Both the position numbers and the translations under genes were made by a program. From UBA1765 sp045629945 (lineage in GTDB: Bacteria > Fibrobacterota > Fibrobacteria > Fibrobacterales > Fibrobacteraceae), in NCBI GenBank assembly GCA_045629945.1, contig JAZQSE010000017.1, positions 62,001 through 126,000 on the forward strand: a DNA stretch of 64,000 nt. The letters are read 5' to 3'. Under the pieces are notes generated by a model that saw only the letters and a program-made list of their open reading frames with translations, did no database searches and was not told the origin of the DNA. Of the stretch, positions 44,727 to 54,437 are shown one piece after another (position 1 is the first letter of the stretch; every line of letters begins with the position of its first letter).

Positions 44727-44755
44727 AAAGGAACGTGTAATAGCGTTCCTTTTTT
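44727..44755 (+). terminator. Intrinsic terminator after phd-like gene
   Basis: 9-bp stem AAAGGAACG / CGTTCCTTT, 8-nt loop, T tract. Confidence 0.85.
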
Positions 44756-44816
44756 AATGGTTTTTACTTGAATTTTGAAATGATGTTTGAAATTTTGGAA
44801 CACAGATTTTCTGTAG

Positions 44817-44828
44817 TTTTTCTAAATT
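44817..44828 (+). promoter_or_regulatory. Putative promoter element of cimA
   Basis: Exact TTTTTCTAAATT ending 7 nt before the cimA ATG. Confidence 0.4.
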
Positions 44829-44835
44829 TTTTAGC

Positions 44836-46554
44836 ATGAAAAAAGTTTTTTTGTATGATACCACACTTCGAGATGGAAATCAGGACCGTCAGGTTAGTTT
44901 ATCTCTTGCCGATAAGTTGCAAATAGCCAAGCAATTAGATGCTTTTGGAATTGATTATATTGAAGGCGGCTGGCCAAATCCTGGTAATCCTTTAGATGAA
45001 GAATTTTTCCGTGAAGTGAAAAAGTTGAATCTGAAACATGCAAAAATTGCGGCTTTTGGTAGCACCCGCAGGCCAAATATTTTACCGGAAAATGATACTT
45101 TGTTAAAAACACTGGTTGCAAGTAAAGCACCTGTAAAAACCATTTTTGGTAAAAGCTGGGATTTACATGTAACAGATGTTATCCGCACAACGCTTGAAGA
45201 AAATTTAGACATGATAGAATCTTCAATTGCTTATCTGAATGAGCATTCTGAAGAAGTTATTTATGATGCAGAACATTTCTTCGATGGTTTTAAAGCGAAT
45301 CCTGAATACGCTCTTGAAACTTTAAAAGCTGCTGAATTAGGTGGGGCTTCTTTCTTGGTTCTTTGTGATACCAATGGCGGCACAATGCCTTGGGAAATAG
45401 CATCAATAATGGAAGAAGTTTCTAAAAAAGTTTCTACACCAATTGGAATCCATACCCATAACGATAGTGGCTTAGCTGTTGCGAACTCTTTGATGGCTGT
45501 TCGTGGCGGAGCTACTATGGTTCAAGGAGTTATCAATGGCTTTGGTGAACGCTGTGGAAACGCCAATTTAACAACCATTGCCGCTGACCTCCATTTTAAG
45601 ATGAATGCAAAAATGACGGTGTCAAAGAAAATGGCAAAGTTACGTGCATTGAGCCTTGGTATCGATCAAGTCGTGAATTTAGGTAGTGATGTTCGCGCTC
45701 CATATGTAGGTGAAGCCGCTTTTGCTCATAAGGGTGGTGCACATATTGATGGCGTTATGAAAGTGTCAAGAAGTTTTGAACATATTGACCCACATAGTGT
45801 CGGCAATAATCGTGTTTTTGTAACAAGTGACCAAGCCGGCGGTTCTTTGGTTGTTGAAAAACTTCAGGCCATTAAACCTGGTATTGATAAACGAGACCCG
45901 ATTGTTACAGGTCTTTTGTCAACAATTAAAGAAAAAGAAAATGCTGGTTGGCATTTTGATTCAGCAGAAGCTAGCTTTAAAATGCTTGTGTTTAGAAAAC
46001 TCGGTATGTTTGAAGAACCATTCCAGGTTTTGAATTACCGACTGATTGAAGACAAGAATACTCAAGGGGTAAGCGTTTCTCAAGCCTCTGTAAAACTTCA
46101 GATTGGTAGAGAAATTAGTCACCAAGTTTCTGAAGGCGATGGCCCGGTTAACGCTCTTGATGCCGCACTTCGTAAAGCCTTGTTGCCTTATTTCCCGGTG
46201 ATGGCTAAAGTTCGCTTAGATGATTTTAAAGTTCGCGTTTTAGGTTCTAGTGTAGGTTCTGATGCGATGGTTCGCGTTTGGACAACATTTGGCGATGACA
46301 AAGACCAATGGAATGTTGCTGGCGTAAGTTCAAATATTATTGAAGCGTCTTGGCTAGCATTGATTGATGGACTTTGTTATAAAATTTTGAAAGACCAGAA
46401 AAAATTTGCTCTTCTTTTAAAGAAAGCAAGTATGGTTTCTGAAGATAAATCGGTTTCTAAACAAGCAGAAAAAAAAGTTTCTCGCCGTGCTATGATGCGC
46501 GAAGCAAAAGATTTATCCAAGCCACTTCGTCGTCGTAAAAAATCAAAGAAGTAG
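44836..46554 (+). CDS. cimA: (R)-citramalate synthase
   Basis: Condenses pyruvate and acetyl-CoA to citramalate, a threonine-independent route to isoleucine. 572 residues. DTTLRDGNQ at 8-16, IEGGWPNPGNP (CimA rather than LeuA pattern), IHTHNDSGLAVANS (metal His pair) and QGVINGFGERCGNANL follow in order. The C-terminal LeuA-type regulatory domain is present. A basic tail (KKVSRRAMMREAKDLSKPLRRRKKSKK region) of about 30 residues is unusual. Only 7 nt separate the putative promoter element from the ATG. Confidence 0.92.
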   Translation: MKKVFLYDTTLRDGNQDRQVSLSLADKLQIAKQLDAFGIDYIEGGWPNPGNPLDEEFFREVKKLNLKHAKIAAFGSTRRPNILPENDTLLKTLVASKAPVKTIFGKSWDLHVTDVIRTTLEENLDMIESSIAYLNEHSEEVIYDAEHFFDGFKANPEYALETLKAAELGGASFLVLCDTNGGTMPWEIASIMEEVSKKVSTPIGIHTHNDSGLAVANSLMAVRGGATMVQGVINGFGERCGNANLTTIAADLHFKMNAKMTVSKKMAKLRALSLGIDQVVNLGSDVRAPYVGEAAFAHKGGAHIDGVMKVSRSFEHIDPHSVGNNRVFVTSDQAGGSLVVEKLQAIKPGIDKRDPIVTGLLSTIKEKENAGWHFDSAEASFKMLVFRKLGMFEEPFQVLNYRLIEDKNTQGVSVSQASVKLQIGREISHQVSEGDGPVNALDAALRKALLPYFPVMAKVRLDDFKVRVLGSSVGSDAMVRVWTTFGDDKDQWNVAGVSSNIIEASWLALIDGLCYKILKDQKKFALLLKKASMVSEDKSVSKQAEKKVSRRAMMREAKDLSKPLRRRKKSKK

Positions 46555-46564
46555 AGAGGTATTC

Positions 46565-47836
46565 GTGAAAATTCTGAAAGTTACTCCTAAATCAGAAGAA
46601 ATTGAACGTCTTTGTTCGCGTTCGGTTGCTCCTAGTCCAGAAATTCATAAAAAAGTCCTTTCTATTTTAGAAGATGTGAAAAAAAATGGCGTTTCAGCTG
46701 CTTTGCGATATGCAAAGGAATTTGATGGCTTAAATGCTTCTTCTTTAAAAATATCTCCAAAAACGGTGGCTAGTGCTGCTTCTAAAACGCCTGAATCCTT
46801 GCGCTCTGCGATTCGTTCTGCTATTAGAAATGTCAGAGATTTTCACAAAAAGCAAATGGAGAAAAGTTGGAACTTTGTAACAAAAGAAGGCTCTCTCCTT
46901 GGCCAGCGTATAAGACCAATGCGCCGTGTAGGCCTTTATGTTCCAGGAGGTGCAGGCGTTTACCCGAGTACTGTTATTATGAATGCAGTCCCTGCGCTTG
47001 TTGCAGGCGTCTCTGAAATTGTTGTTGTGACTCCGGCAAAGGGAGGCCTTAATCCGGCGGTAGCATTTGTGCTTCAAGAACTTGGAATCACAGAAATTTA
47101 TCACATTGGTGGGGCTCAGGCTGTTGCTCTTTTAGCTTATGGTGGAAAGGGTATTACCCCGGTTGATAAAATTGTGGGGCCGGGTAATGTTTTTGCGGCT
47201 GTTGCTAAAAAAGAAGTTTTTGGAACTGTAGACATAGATATGATTGCAGGGCCTTCTGAAGTTCTTGTTATGGCAGATGCTTCTTCTGACCCGGATTTTG
47301 TTGCTGCTGATCTTTTAGCCCAGGCAGAACATGGCTCTGGTTTTGAAGCAGCTATTTGCATTACTGATTCTATGGATGTTGCAAAAGATATTTTGGCTTG
47401 CGTAGAAGCTCAAGTAGAAGTTTCTCCACGTAAAGAATTACTTGAAAAATCCCTTGCTCGTTTTGGCCGAATTCTGGTTGTGAAAGATTGGGACGCTGGT
47501 GTAGCGATTGCAAATAGAATAGCTCCAGAACATTTAGAAGTGATGACAAGAAACGCCGAAAAATTAGCTGAGCGTTTAGACAATGCAGGTGCTATTTTTA
47601 TCGGCCCTTGGTCTAGTGAACCTGTTGGCGATTATTTTGCTGGCCCGAACCATGTTTTACCAACAAATGGTACAGCTCGTTTTTCAAGCCCACTTGGTGT
47701 TTACGATTTCTTGAAGCGCACAAGTATTATTCGTTATTCTCAGAAAGCGATGTTGAAAAATGCAAAAGCAATAGGTGAATTTGCTTCTGCGGAAGGTTTT
47801 TATCACCATGCACAGGCTGTGTTGAAACGCCTTTAG
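46565..47836 (+). CDS. hisD: Histidinol dehydrogenase
   Basis: Last two steps of histidine synthesis. 423 residues from a GTG with AGAGAGG just upstream. Motifs: RRVGLYVPGG, IIMNAVPALVAGV, GAQAVALLAYG, VGPGNVFAAVAKK, IDMIAGPSEVLV, DLLAQAEHG and the C-terminal GPNHVLPTNGTARFSSPL. Other his genes are not nearby. It follows cimA by 10 nt. Confidence 0.95.
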   Translation: MKILKVTPKSEEIERLCSRSVAPSPEIHKKVLSILEDVKKNGVSAALRYAKEFDGLNASSLKISPKTVASAASKTPESLRSAIRSAIRNVRDFHKKQMEKSWNFVTKEGSLLGQRIRPMRRVGLYVPGGAGVYPSTVIMNAVPALVAGVSEIVVVTPAKGGLNPAVAFVLQELGITEIYHIGGAQAVALLAYGGKGITPVDKIVGPGNVFAAVAKKEVFGTVDIDMIAGPSEVLVMADASSDPDFVAADLLAQAEHGSGFEAAICITDSMDVAKDILACVEAQVEVSPRKELLEKSLARFGRILVVKDWDAGVAIANRIAPEHLEVMTRNAEKLAERLDNAGAIFIGPWSSEPVGDYFAGPNHVLPTNGTARFSSPLGVYDFLKRTSIIRYSQKAMLKNAKAIGEFASAEGFYHHAQAVLKRL

Positions 47837-47859
47837 TTTTAAAAAGCGCGGAGTAATCT

Positions 47860-48549
47860 ATGTCAGAAGAAATCAAAACGGAAAATACCGAAGCCCAACT
47901 TGAACTTCCTAAAATTGAAAATGTGGAAGACCTTTCAAAGGTAATTCAAGCATTGGTTTTTGCTTCTCCAGATGTAGTGAATTTAAAACGCATTCGTGAA
48001 ATTATTGGAATGTTTGTCACACCACAAATGGTTTCAGAAGCTCTTTCAAAAGCAAATGAATCTTTAGAAAAAATAGGCTCTCCATTTGAAATTGTAGAAC
48101 AAGCAGGCGGTTATCGCTTCAGAACAAAATCCCTTTATTACCCTTGGGTTCGACAACTCTTTCCGGAAATGAACGCACGCCGTCTTTCTCAGGCAGCGCT
48201 TGAAACATTAGCTGTTGTGGCTTACCAACAACCCATCACAAGAGCGGCTATAGAAAATGTGCGCGGTGTATCTTGTGATGCTCCATTAAGAAGTTTGCTT
48301 GAAAAAAAGTTTATTGCTCTTGGCCCACGAGCAGAAACAGTTGGCAATCCTTACACGTACGTGACAACTCCTGAATTCATGAAATATTTTGGCATTAATA
48401 GAATCCCAGAAGATTTGCCAAGATTGCGTGAATTTGAAGAGTTGATTTCTTCTGGTTTACTTGTGCCACAATATGTGCGAGCAGAAGTTGTAGCAGAAAC
48501 AAAAACAGAAGAACCTGGCGAACAGATTGATTTCTTAGCGGAGGAATAG
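47860..48549 (+). CDS. scpB: Segregation and condensation protein B
   Basis: Winged-helix subunit of the SMC-ScpAB complex. 229 residues; core VIQALVFASPDVVNLKRIREIIG, FEIVEQAGGYRFRTK, RLSQAALETLAVVAYQQPITRAAIENVRGVSCDAPLRSLLEKKFI is diagnostic. Acidic N- and C-terminal extensions. scpA is not adjacent. One-base overlap with mutS (TAGTG). Confidence 0.94.
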   Translation: MSEEIKTENTEAQLELPKIENVEDLSKVIQALVFASPDVVNLKRIREIIGMFVTPQMVSEALSKANESLEKIGSPFEIVEQAGGYRFRTKSLYYPWVRQLFPEMNARRLSQAALETLAVVAYQQPITRAAIENVRGVSCDAPLRSLLEKKFIALGPRAETVGNPYTYVTTPEFMKYFGINRIPEDLPRLREFEELISSGLLVPQYVRAEVVAETKTEEPGEQIDFLAEE

Positions 48550-51152
48550 TGAGCGTCACACCTTTAATGCGACAATATTACGAAATCAAGGCTGAAAATC
48601 CTGGTTGTATTTTGTTTTTTCGCATGGGCGATTTTTTTGAACTTTTTGAAACCGATGCAGAAATAGCTTCTCGGATTCTTGGACTTACGCTTACTTCAAG
48701 AAATAATGGTGCCGCAGGTGCAACGCCTTTGTGTGGCTTTCCTCACCATGCCGCTGAACGTTATATTCCTAAAATGGTGGCAGCCGGTTATCGCATTGCC
48801 ATTTGTGAACAGGTAGAAGACCCAAAACTTGCCAAAGGAATTGTAAAACGTGCTGTGGTAGAAGTGATTAGTGCTGGCACGGCAATGAGTGAATCTAATT
48901 TAAATGCAAAAGAATCTAATTACTTGTGCGCGTGTTTACCCATTGGGAAAAAAGAAGTAGCCTTTGCTTTTGCCGATGTGACAACGGGGTATTTAGCCGT
49001 TTCAAAATCATCTTTGATGGCATTTGAATGTGAATTTTCACGAAGGCTTCCAAAAGAAATTCTGATTCCGGAATCTATGGAATTGCCAGAAGGTGTAAAT
49101 GCCATTATTCGCTCTGAAACTATTTTAGTAACGCCTTTGCCTGATTCTGTTTTTTCAGAAAATTCAGCTCGCTCTGTATTGCTTTCTCATTTTAAAGTTG
49201 ACTCTGAATCTGGGCTTGGTTTAGAAGGCCGCATTCAGGAATTGCGTGCTGCAGGGGCTTGTCTTTATTACTTGCAAGATTTAAAACGTTCTGAACTTTC
49301 GCATATTACACAACTTGATTTGTTGAACCTTTGCGATTACATGACGCTTGATCCGTCAACGCTTCGTAATTTAGAACTCGTGCGCCCATTGAATGCTGAC
49401 GATGTTTCAAGTACGCTTTGCTCGGTATTAGATTTTTCGATTACAGCAATGGGTGGCAGACTTTTGCGCGAATGGATTTCGCACCCATTGATTTCAGTTT
49501 CAAGAATTACAAAACGCCAAAACGCCGTTTCTGAATTAGCGGAATCACCAATTCTTCTTTCTGAATTAAAAAGCGCTTTGTTCTCTATTTTAGATATGGA
49601 ACGTTTAATGGGGCGTATAGGGAGTGGGCGAGCAAACGCACGCGATTTAGCTGGTATGGGGCGTTCTTTAGTGCAGGCGTCTCAGGTTTCAGGCGTGTTA
49701 GCCAGTGCAAAATCTTTAGCTTTGCAAGAATTAGCACAAACCCTTTCTTTAGCTTCTGGGCATGGCGATTCTATCCTTGCTTGTTTACGAGAGGATTTGC
49801 CACTTACCGTTCGTGAAGGTAAAATGATTCGCGAAGGGGCTTGTCCAAGTTTAGATGCCATGAACGAAGAAATCCGAGAAAAACGAGAATGGATAGCTTC
49901 TTTAGAATCACGAGAACGCGAACGTTTAGGCATTCCAACATTGAAAGTCGGGTACAATAAAGTTTTTGGCTATTATATTGAAGTGACGCGTACGCACACA
50001 GATAAAGTGCCAGAAAATTATTTAAGAAAGCAAACAACAGTAAATTCAGAACGTTACATTACGCCAGAAATGAAAGAGTGCGAATCTGTTATAGCCAATG
50101 CTGAAGTTCGTATTCATGCAGAAGAATACCGCTTGTTCTGTGAATTGCGCGATAAAGTAGAAGCGTCTCGGGATGTGTACCAAAAAATTGCTTCAGCAAT
50201 AGCAACTGTTGATGTCTTTTATTCTTTGGCTTGTGCTGCAAGAAAATATAATTATGTATGCCCACAAGTTTCTGAAGAATCAGGTATTGAAATTGTAGAA
50301 GGTTTTCACCCGGTTATTGTGGCTGTGAATCCAGATGTTTCATTTGTTCCAAATGACGTTTCATTACATGCAGAAGAAACGCGTTTAATGCTTATAACTG
50401 GGCCTAATATGGCTGGTAAATCCACCTATTTACGGCAAACAGGTTTAATTGTTTTGCTTGCTCAAATTGGTTCTTTTGTCCCGGCAAAAGAAGCAAAAAT
50501 TGGCGTAGTAGACCGCATCTTTACACGTGTGGGGGCAAGCGATAGACTTTCTCGCGGCCTTTCTACATTCATGGTAGAAATGATAGAAACCGCCAATATA
50601 TTACGCCATGCCACATCAAAAAGCCTTGTTTTGTTAGATGAAATTGGGCGAGGCACCAGCACATTTGATGGGCTTTCTATTGCCTGGTCTATTGTTGAAA
50701 CTTTGCATAATGAAGTGACAAAGTCTGCTTTAACTTTATTTGCAACGCATTACCACGAATTGACAAACCTGGCTGATTCTTTAGAACACGCTGGTAATTT
50801 CCAGGTTTGTGTAAAAGAAGAAGGTGAAAATCTGGTGTTCTTGCATAAAATAGCACAAGGTGCTTGTGATTCAAGTTATGGCATTCACGTGGCAGAAATG
50901 GCTGGGCTCCCATCAACAGTAGTGCGCCGTGCTAGGCGGATTTTACACCGATTAGAAAAACAAAAAATTGACCCGAGTGATTCTCGTAAACTTCAGGAGT
51001 TAAAAGACAATCCTCAAATAGAAATGTTTGCGCCACCAGATGAAAGCTCAAAACTTTTGAAAGAAGAACTTTCAAGAATTTCTCCAGAAGAAATGACGCC
51101 TTTGCAAGCATTACAAAAGTTATGCGAATTAAAAGAGGCGTATTGCAAATGA
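48549..51152 (+). CDS. mutS: DNA mismatch repair protein MutS
   Basis: 867 residues from a GTG overlapping the scpB stop. The mismatch-reading motif reads FFE at 29-31 (usual FYE, conservative Phe). Walker A GPNMAGKST is at 618-626, with LVLLDEIGRGTSTFDG (Walker B and signature) and LFATHYHELT. Full-length MutS1 with connector, lever and clamp. mutL is not in the window. The stop overlaps the following HD gene. Confidence 0.97.
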   Translation: MSVTPLMRQYYEIKAENPGCILFFRMGDFFELFETDAEIASRILGLTLTSRNNGAAGATPLCGFPHHAAERYIPKMVAAGYRIAICEQVEDPKLAKGIVKRAVVEVISAGTAMSESNLNAKESNYLCACLPIGKKEVAFAFADVTTGYLAVSKSSLMAFECEFSRRLPKEILIPESMELPEGVNAIIRSETILVTPLPDSVFSENSARSVLLSHFKVDSESGLGLEGRIQELRAAGACLYYLQDLKRSELSHITQLDLLNLCDYMTLDPSTLRNLELVRPLNADDVSSTLCSVLDFSITAMGGRLLREWISHPLISVSRITKRQNAVSELAESPILLSELKSALFSILDMERLMGRIGSGRANARDLAGMGRSLVQASQVSGVLASAKSLALQELAQTLSLASGHGDSILACLREDLPLTVREGKMIREGACPSLDAMNEEIREKREWIASLESRERERLGIPTLKVGYNKVFGYYIEVTRTHTDKVPENYLRKQTTVNSERYITPEMKECESVIANAEVRIHAEEYRLFCELRDKVEASRDVYQKIASAIATVDVFYSLACAARKYNYVCPQVSEESGIEIVEGFHPVIVAVNPDVSFVPNDVSLHAEETRLMLITGPNMAGKSTYLRQTGLIVLLAQIGSFVPAKEAKIGVVDRIFTRVGASDRLSRGLSTFMVEMIETANILRHATSKSLVLLDEIGRGTSTFDGLSIAWSIVETLHNEVTKSALTLFATHYHELTNLADSLEHAGNFQVCVKEEGENLVFLHKIAQGACDSSYGIHVAEMAGLPSTVVRRARRILHRLEKQKIDPSDSRKLQELKDNPQIEMFAPPDESSKLLKEELSRISPEEMTPLQALQKLCELKEAYCK

Positions 51153-51661
51153 AAGAGACAATAGATTTTAGCGCCTTGCAAGAATTTTTGGAAAACCAGC
51201 GCAGTACTGAATATTATTCAGTTCATGGTCTTGAACATTGGAACCAAGTGGAATACAATGGTTTGCTTTTAGCGCCACACACAGGAGCTGATATTCTTGT
51301 GGTGCGGTTATTTTCTCTTTTTCATGATTCTCGCCGTCTTAATGATCATGGAGACCCAAAACATGGTGAACGCGGGGCTATTTTAGCGAGAGAATTGAGA
51401 AATAAAATGTTTGAATTATCAGACGAACAATTTGACCTGCTTTGTATTGCTTGTGAAAACCACACCCATGTTCATTTAACAGGGAACCCAACAATAGATA
51501 CTTGTTTTGATGCTGACAGATTAGACCTTGGACGTGTCGGGATTTTACCTCACCCAGCTAAAATGGCTACGAATTACGGAGCTAAATTAGCGCAAAAACT
51601 TCAAGAAGAAAAGGTCTCGCCTTATCATGTGCGAGAATGGCTATCTAAATTAAAAGTTTGA
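51149..51661 (+). CDS. HD-domain phosphohydrolase-like protein
   Basis: 170 residues from the ATG in the ATGA overlap with mutS; GAGG lies about 10 nt before. A longer ORF start at 51122 is inside mutS. Metal motifs: SVHGLEHW (first His), LFSLFHDSRRLNDHGDPKHG (HD), NHTHVHLT and CFDADRLDLGR. This is the pattern of small HD hydrolases, substrate unknown. Its 3' end overlaps the convergent hydrolase-like gene by 12 nt. Confidence 0.8.
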   Translation: MKETIDFSALQEFLENQRSTEYYSVHGLEHWNQVEYNGLLLAPHTGADILVVRLFSLFHDSRRLNDHGDPKHGERGAILARELRNKMFELSDEQFDLLCIACENHTHVHLTGNPTIDTCFDADRLDLGRVGILPHPAKMATNYGAKLAQKLQEEKVSPYHVREWLSKLKV

Positions 51662-52435
51662 ATTCGCGTTTTCTGGAATAATTATTTTATCCATAATTTC
51701 AGAAAGAGTTTCTCCAGTTCTTTTTCTTGAAGGAATTTTTGGGAATGTCTTTTTGAAATTTTCATTAGAAATTTGTTCAACACTTCTGTCTTCAAGTAAT
51801 AAAGTTGGGGTATTTTCTTTAAAATCAGCTTCTGTTAAAGCAATCTTTGTGTGGATTAAAAATTTAGGGAATAAATACCTGTATTTAGCAGAAATTTTTT
51901 CAGCAAAACTTTCTTTAGGGTCAATTAAAACGAGAGGGTTATTTTCTCTGACTTTTGTTGCAGCAATAGCCCCTATACCGCGCCCGGCATAAATAAGAGT
52001 AGGGGAGAGCGTTTTTGCACAATTTGCAATTTGAAGAGCGTCTGTCATGAAATTTTCTTCTGAAGGAGTTCCTTTATTTTCGCCAGAGCCACGATAATTA
52101 AATGCTAAACGGCCAATGTTTTTACTGCTCTGGGTTTCGGCAATAAATTGTGCGGCATCTTCGTCAGAATCCGGAAAATAAAGTATAGTCGGGAGGTTTT
52201 CTTTTTTTGCAAAAAAACCTTCAAGTGTAATATCATCAGAAATTTTACAGTTTACTTTTTGGACCATTGTTGTATCGGCTATAGCTTCTCTAGCTTCTTT
52301 ATGTTTAATTGCTTTAGGAAACGCAATCCGCCTTTCAGAAAGCATTAAATAAAATACCATACAAACATAAATGATAGCAATGGCCAAAATAAATCGAAAG
52401 ATTCTTGAAATAGTAGAGCGTAAAAAATTTTTCAT
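51650..52435 (-). CDS. Membrane-anchored alpha/beta-hydrolase-like protein lacking the nucleophile
   Basis: 261 residues. One N-terminal membrane segment (about 12-32), then an alpha/beta-hydrolase fold: TILYFPDSDEDAAQF, then AFNYRGSGENKGTPSEENFMTDAL, typical of the FrsA/BAAT-like group. The nucleophile elbow, expected GxSxG, reads AGRGIGA with Gly at the Ser position, and no clear catalytic His is seen near the end. It is probably catalytically inactive or uses another mechanism. An in-frame TTG three codons upstream is possible. Confidence 0.65.
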   Translation of the reverse strand: MKNFLRSTISRIFRFILAIAIIYVCMVFYLMLSERRIAFPKAIKHKEAREAIADTTMVQKVNCKISDDITLEGFFAKKENLPTILYFPDSDEDAAQFIAETQSSKNIGRLAFNYRGSGENKGTPSEENFMTDALQIANCAKTLSPTLIYAGRGIGAIAATKVRENNPLVLIDPKESFAEKISAKYRYLFPKFLIHTKIALTEADFKENTPTLLLEDRSVEQISNENFKKTFPKIPSRKRTGETLSEIMDKIIIPENANSNF

Positions 52436-52503
52436 TTCAAGCAATAATGTAAAAAAATAATGGTTTAGAATTTTTTGTTTTAAAATTTCGAACTAAAAAA
52501 AGA

Positions 52504-52534
52504 AATCTTCCGCAGGCGAAGCCTGCGGAAGATT
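52504..52534 (-). terminator. Intrinsic terminator after htpG
   Basis: Perfect 14-bp stem AATCTTCCGCAGGC with a 3-nt loop. On the minus strand it is followed by a T-rich run (TTTCTTTTTTT). Confidence 0.9.
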
Positions 52535-52547
52535 AAATTATTGAATT

Positions 52548-54437
52548 TTACTTTGCTACAGCTGAAAGCAACTGAGTAATAGCTTTCACATAAGCAGCTG
52601 GGTCTGGTAATTGAGAACCTTCTGCAAGGAGCGCCTGGCCATAAAGAGCCTTCGGCCAATCACCCAAAGATTCTCCGGCATCTGCTTTAGCTTTAAGCAT
52701 TTCACAAATAGGATGTGCTGGGTTGATTTCAAGAATACGCTTAGATTTTTCCATATTGGAACGCCCCATGGCTTCCATCATACGTTCCATACGGGCGCTC
52801 ATAGCGTTTTCGTCTGTTACAAGGCAACATGGGCTATCTTGTAAGCGAGAAGAAATGCGAACTTCTTTCAAATCAGAATCGAGAGTGCTTAAAAGACTAT
52901 CGCAAAGGCTTTTGAAAGCTGTTTTAGATTCTTCTTCGGCTTTCTTTTCTTCTTCAGTCTTATCAAATTCAACATCACCGCGGCTAATATCATGGAATTT
53001 CTTTTCCTTATATTCCGTGAGTGAACCCATCATAAATTCATCGATTGGGTCAGAAAGCAAAAGAACTTCAAACCCTTTAGCCTTAAATGCTTCAAGAAGA
53101 GGGTTTCCTTGGATTGTGTCTTTATTATCACCAATCAAGTAGTAAATTTCTTTTTGATTTTCTGGCATGCGATCAATGTATTCAGTAAGACTTACAAGTG
53201 CATCGCCTTCTGTTTTTGTGCTGCGGAAACGAAGAAGTTCTTTAAGTTCATCTAAGTGTTCCCAGTTCATGTAGAAGCCTTCTTTAAGCACAATGCCAAG
53301 TTCTTTCCACCAAGCGTTATACTTATCTACTTCTTTTTCAGACATGTTTTTAAGGGTTTCAAGAACTTTTTTAATCACATGCTTACGAATATTTGTAATA
53401 ATCTTGTTGGATTGAAGAATTTCACGGCTGACATTTAATGGCAAATCTTCGGAATCAACAATACCGCGAACAAAACGAAGCCATGGTGGGAGCAATTCTT
53501 TGCAATCATCCATAATGAAAACTTTTTTCACATAAAGTTTCAAACCGTTTTGAGCTTCTTGATTCCAAATATTATAAGGAGCTTTTGAAGGCAAATAGAG
53601 CAAACTCCAGAATTCCAAAGAACCTTCAGCGTGAGAATGATTCCAGGCAGAAGGGTCAGAACCGTCGTGAGAAACTACATGATAAAATTCTTTGTACTGT
53701 TCTTCAGTAATTTCTTTTTCGCTCTGGCGCCAAAGGGCTTGGTCTTTATTTAAGCGTTCTTCTTCAGGAATTTCCATGTCACCCTTGTCATTTTTCTTTG
53801 CTTCTGGGTGGAAGTAAATGCCATAAGAAACAAATTCACTGTATTTGCGGATTACACTTTTAACAGTCCATTCTTCAGCGAATTCAGCAATGTCTTCGTC
53901 GTCTTTCAAATAAAGAGTAATTTTTGTACCAGCGTTTTCCTTAGGAGCTTCTGTAATTTCAAATTCGCCAGTTCCTTCTGAACTCCAAAGGTAACCTTGT
54001 TCTTCGCCGGCTTTCTTTGTTAAAACTTCAATTTTGCGAGCCACCATAAAAGCAGAATAAAAACCAACGCCGAATTGGCCAATCAATTCAACATTTGACT
54101 TGTCAGAATCTTTCAAATTCTTCATAAACTGCTTTGTGCCAGAACGAGCAATGGTACCGAGATTTTGAATCAAATCTTCACGATTCATACCAATGCCGTT
54201 ATCTTCAATTACAAGGCGTTTGGCTTCGCTAAAAACATTTATATCAATGCGAAGTTGTGTTCCGACAGGCAAAAGGCTAGAATCAGAAACAGAAAGAAAA
54301 CGTCTTTTATCTAAAGCATCAGCAGCATTAGAAACAAGTTCTCTCAAAAAAATTTCTTTATTACTATACAAGGAATGAATCATAAGGTTCAATAAATCGC
54401 GAACCTCAGTTTGAAATTCCATTTTTTCAGTAGCCAT
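52548..54437 (-). CDS. htpG: Chaperone HtpG (Hsp90)
   Basis: 629 residues. GHKL ATPase: FLRELVSNAADALDKRRF, EDNGIGMNRED, GTIARSGTKQF and GQFGVGFYSAFMVA. The middle domain (LPLNVSREILQSN) and C-terminal dimer domain are complete. AAGGAG lies just before the ATG. It is the last core gene before the accessory region. Confidence 0.97.
   Translation of the reverse strand: MATEKMEFQTEVRDLLNLMIHSLYSNKEIFLRELVSNAADALDKRRFLSVSDSSLLPVGTQLRIDINVFSEAKRLVIEDNGIGMNREDLIQNLGTIARSGTKQFMKNLKDSDKSNVELIGQFGVGFYSAFMVARKIEVLTKKAGEEQGYLWSSEGTGEFEITEAPKENAGTKITLYLKDDEDIAEFAEEWTVKSVIRKYSEFVSYGIYFHPEAKKNDKGDMEIPEEERLNKDQALWRQSEKEITEEQYKEFYHVVSHDGSDPSAWNHSHAEGSLEFWSLLYLPSKAPYNIWNQEAQNGLKLYVKKVFIMDDCKELLPPWLRFVRGIVDSEDLPLNVSREILQSNKIITNIRKHVIKKVLETLKNMSEKEVDKYNAWWKELGIVLKEGFYMNWEHLDELKELLRFRSTKTEGDALVSLTEYIDRMPENQKEIYYLIGDNKDTIQGNPLLEAFKAKGFEVLLLSDPIDEFMMGSLTEYKEKKFHDISRGDVEFDKTEEEKKAEEESKTAFKSLCDSLLSTLDSDLKEVRISSRLQDSPCCLVTDENAMSARMERMMEAMGRSNMEKSKRILEINPAHPICEMLKAKADAGESLGDWPKALYGQALLAEGSQLPDPAAYVKAITQLLSAVAK

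Noticed and set aside
44707..44830. A toxin gene expected after the Phd-like gene
   Set aside because: No ORF of sufficient size on either strand; a terminator and the cimA promoter region occupy the gap.
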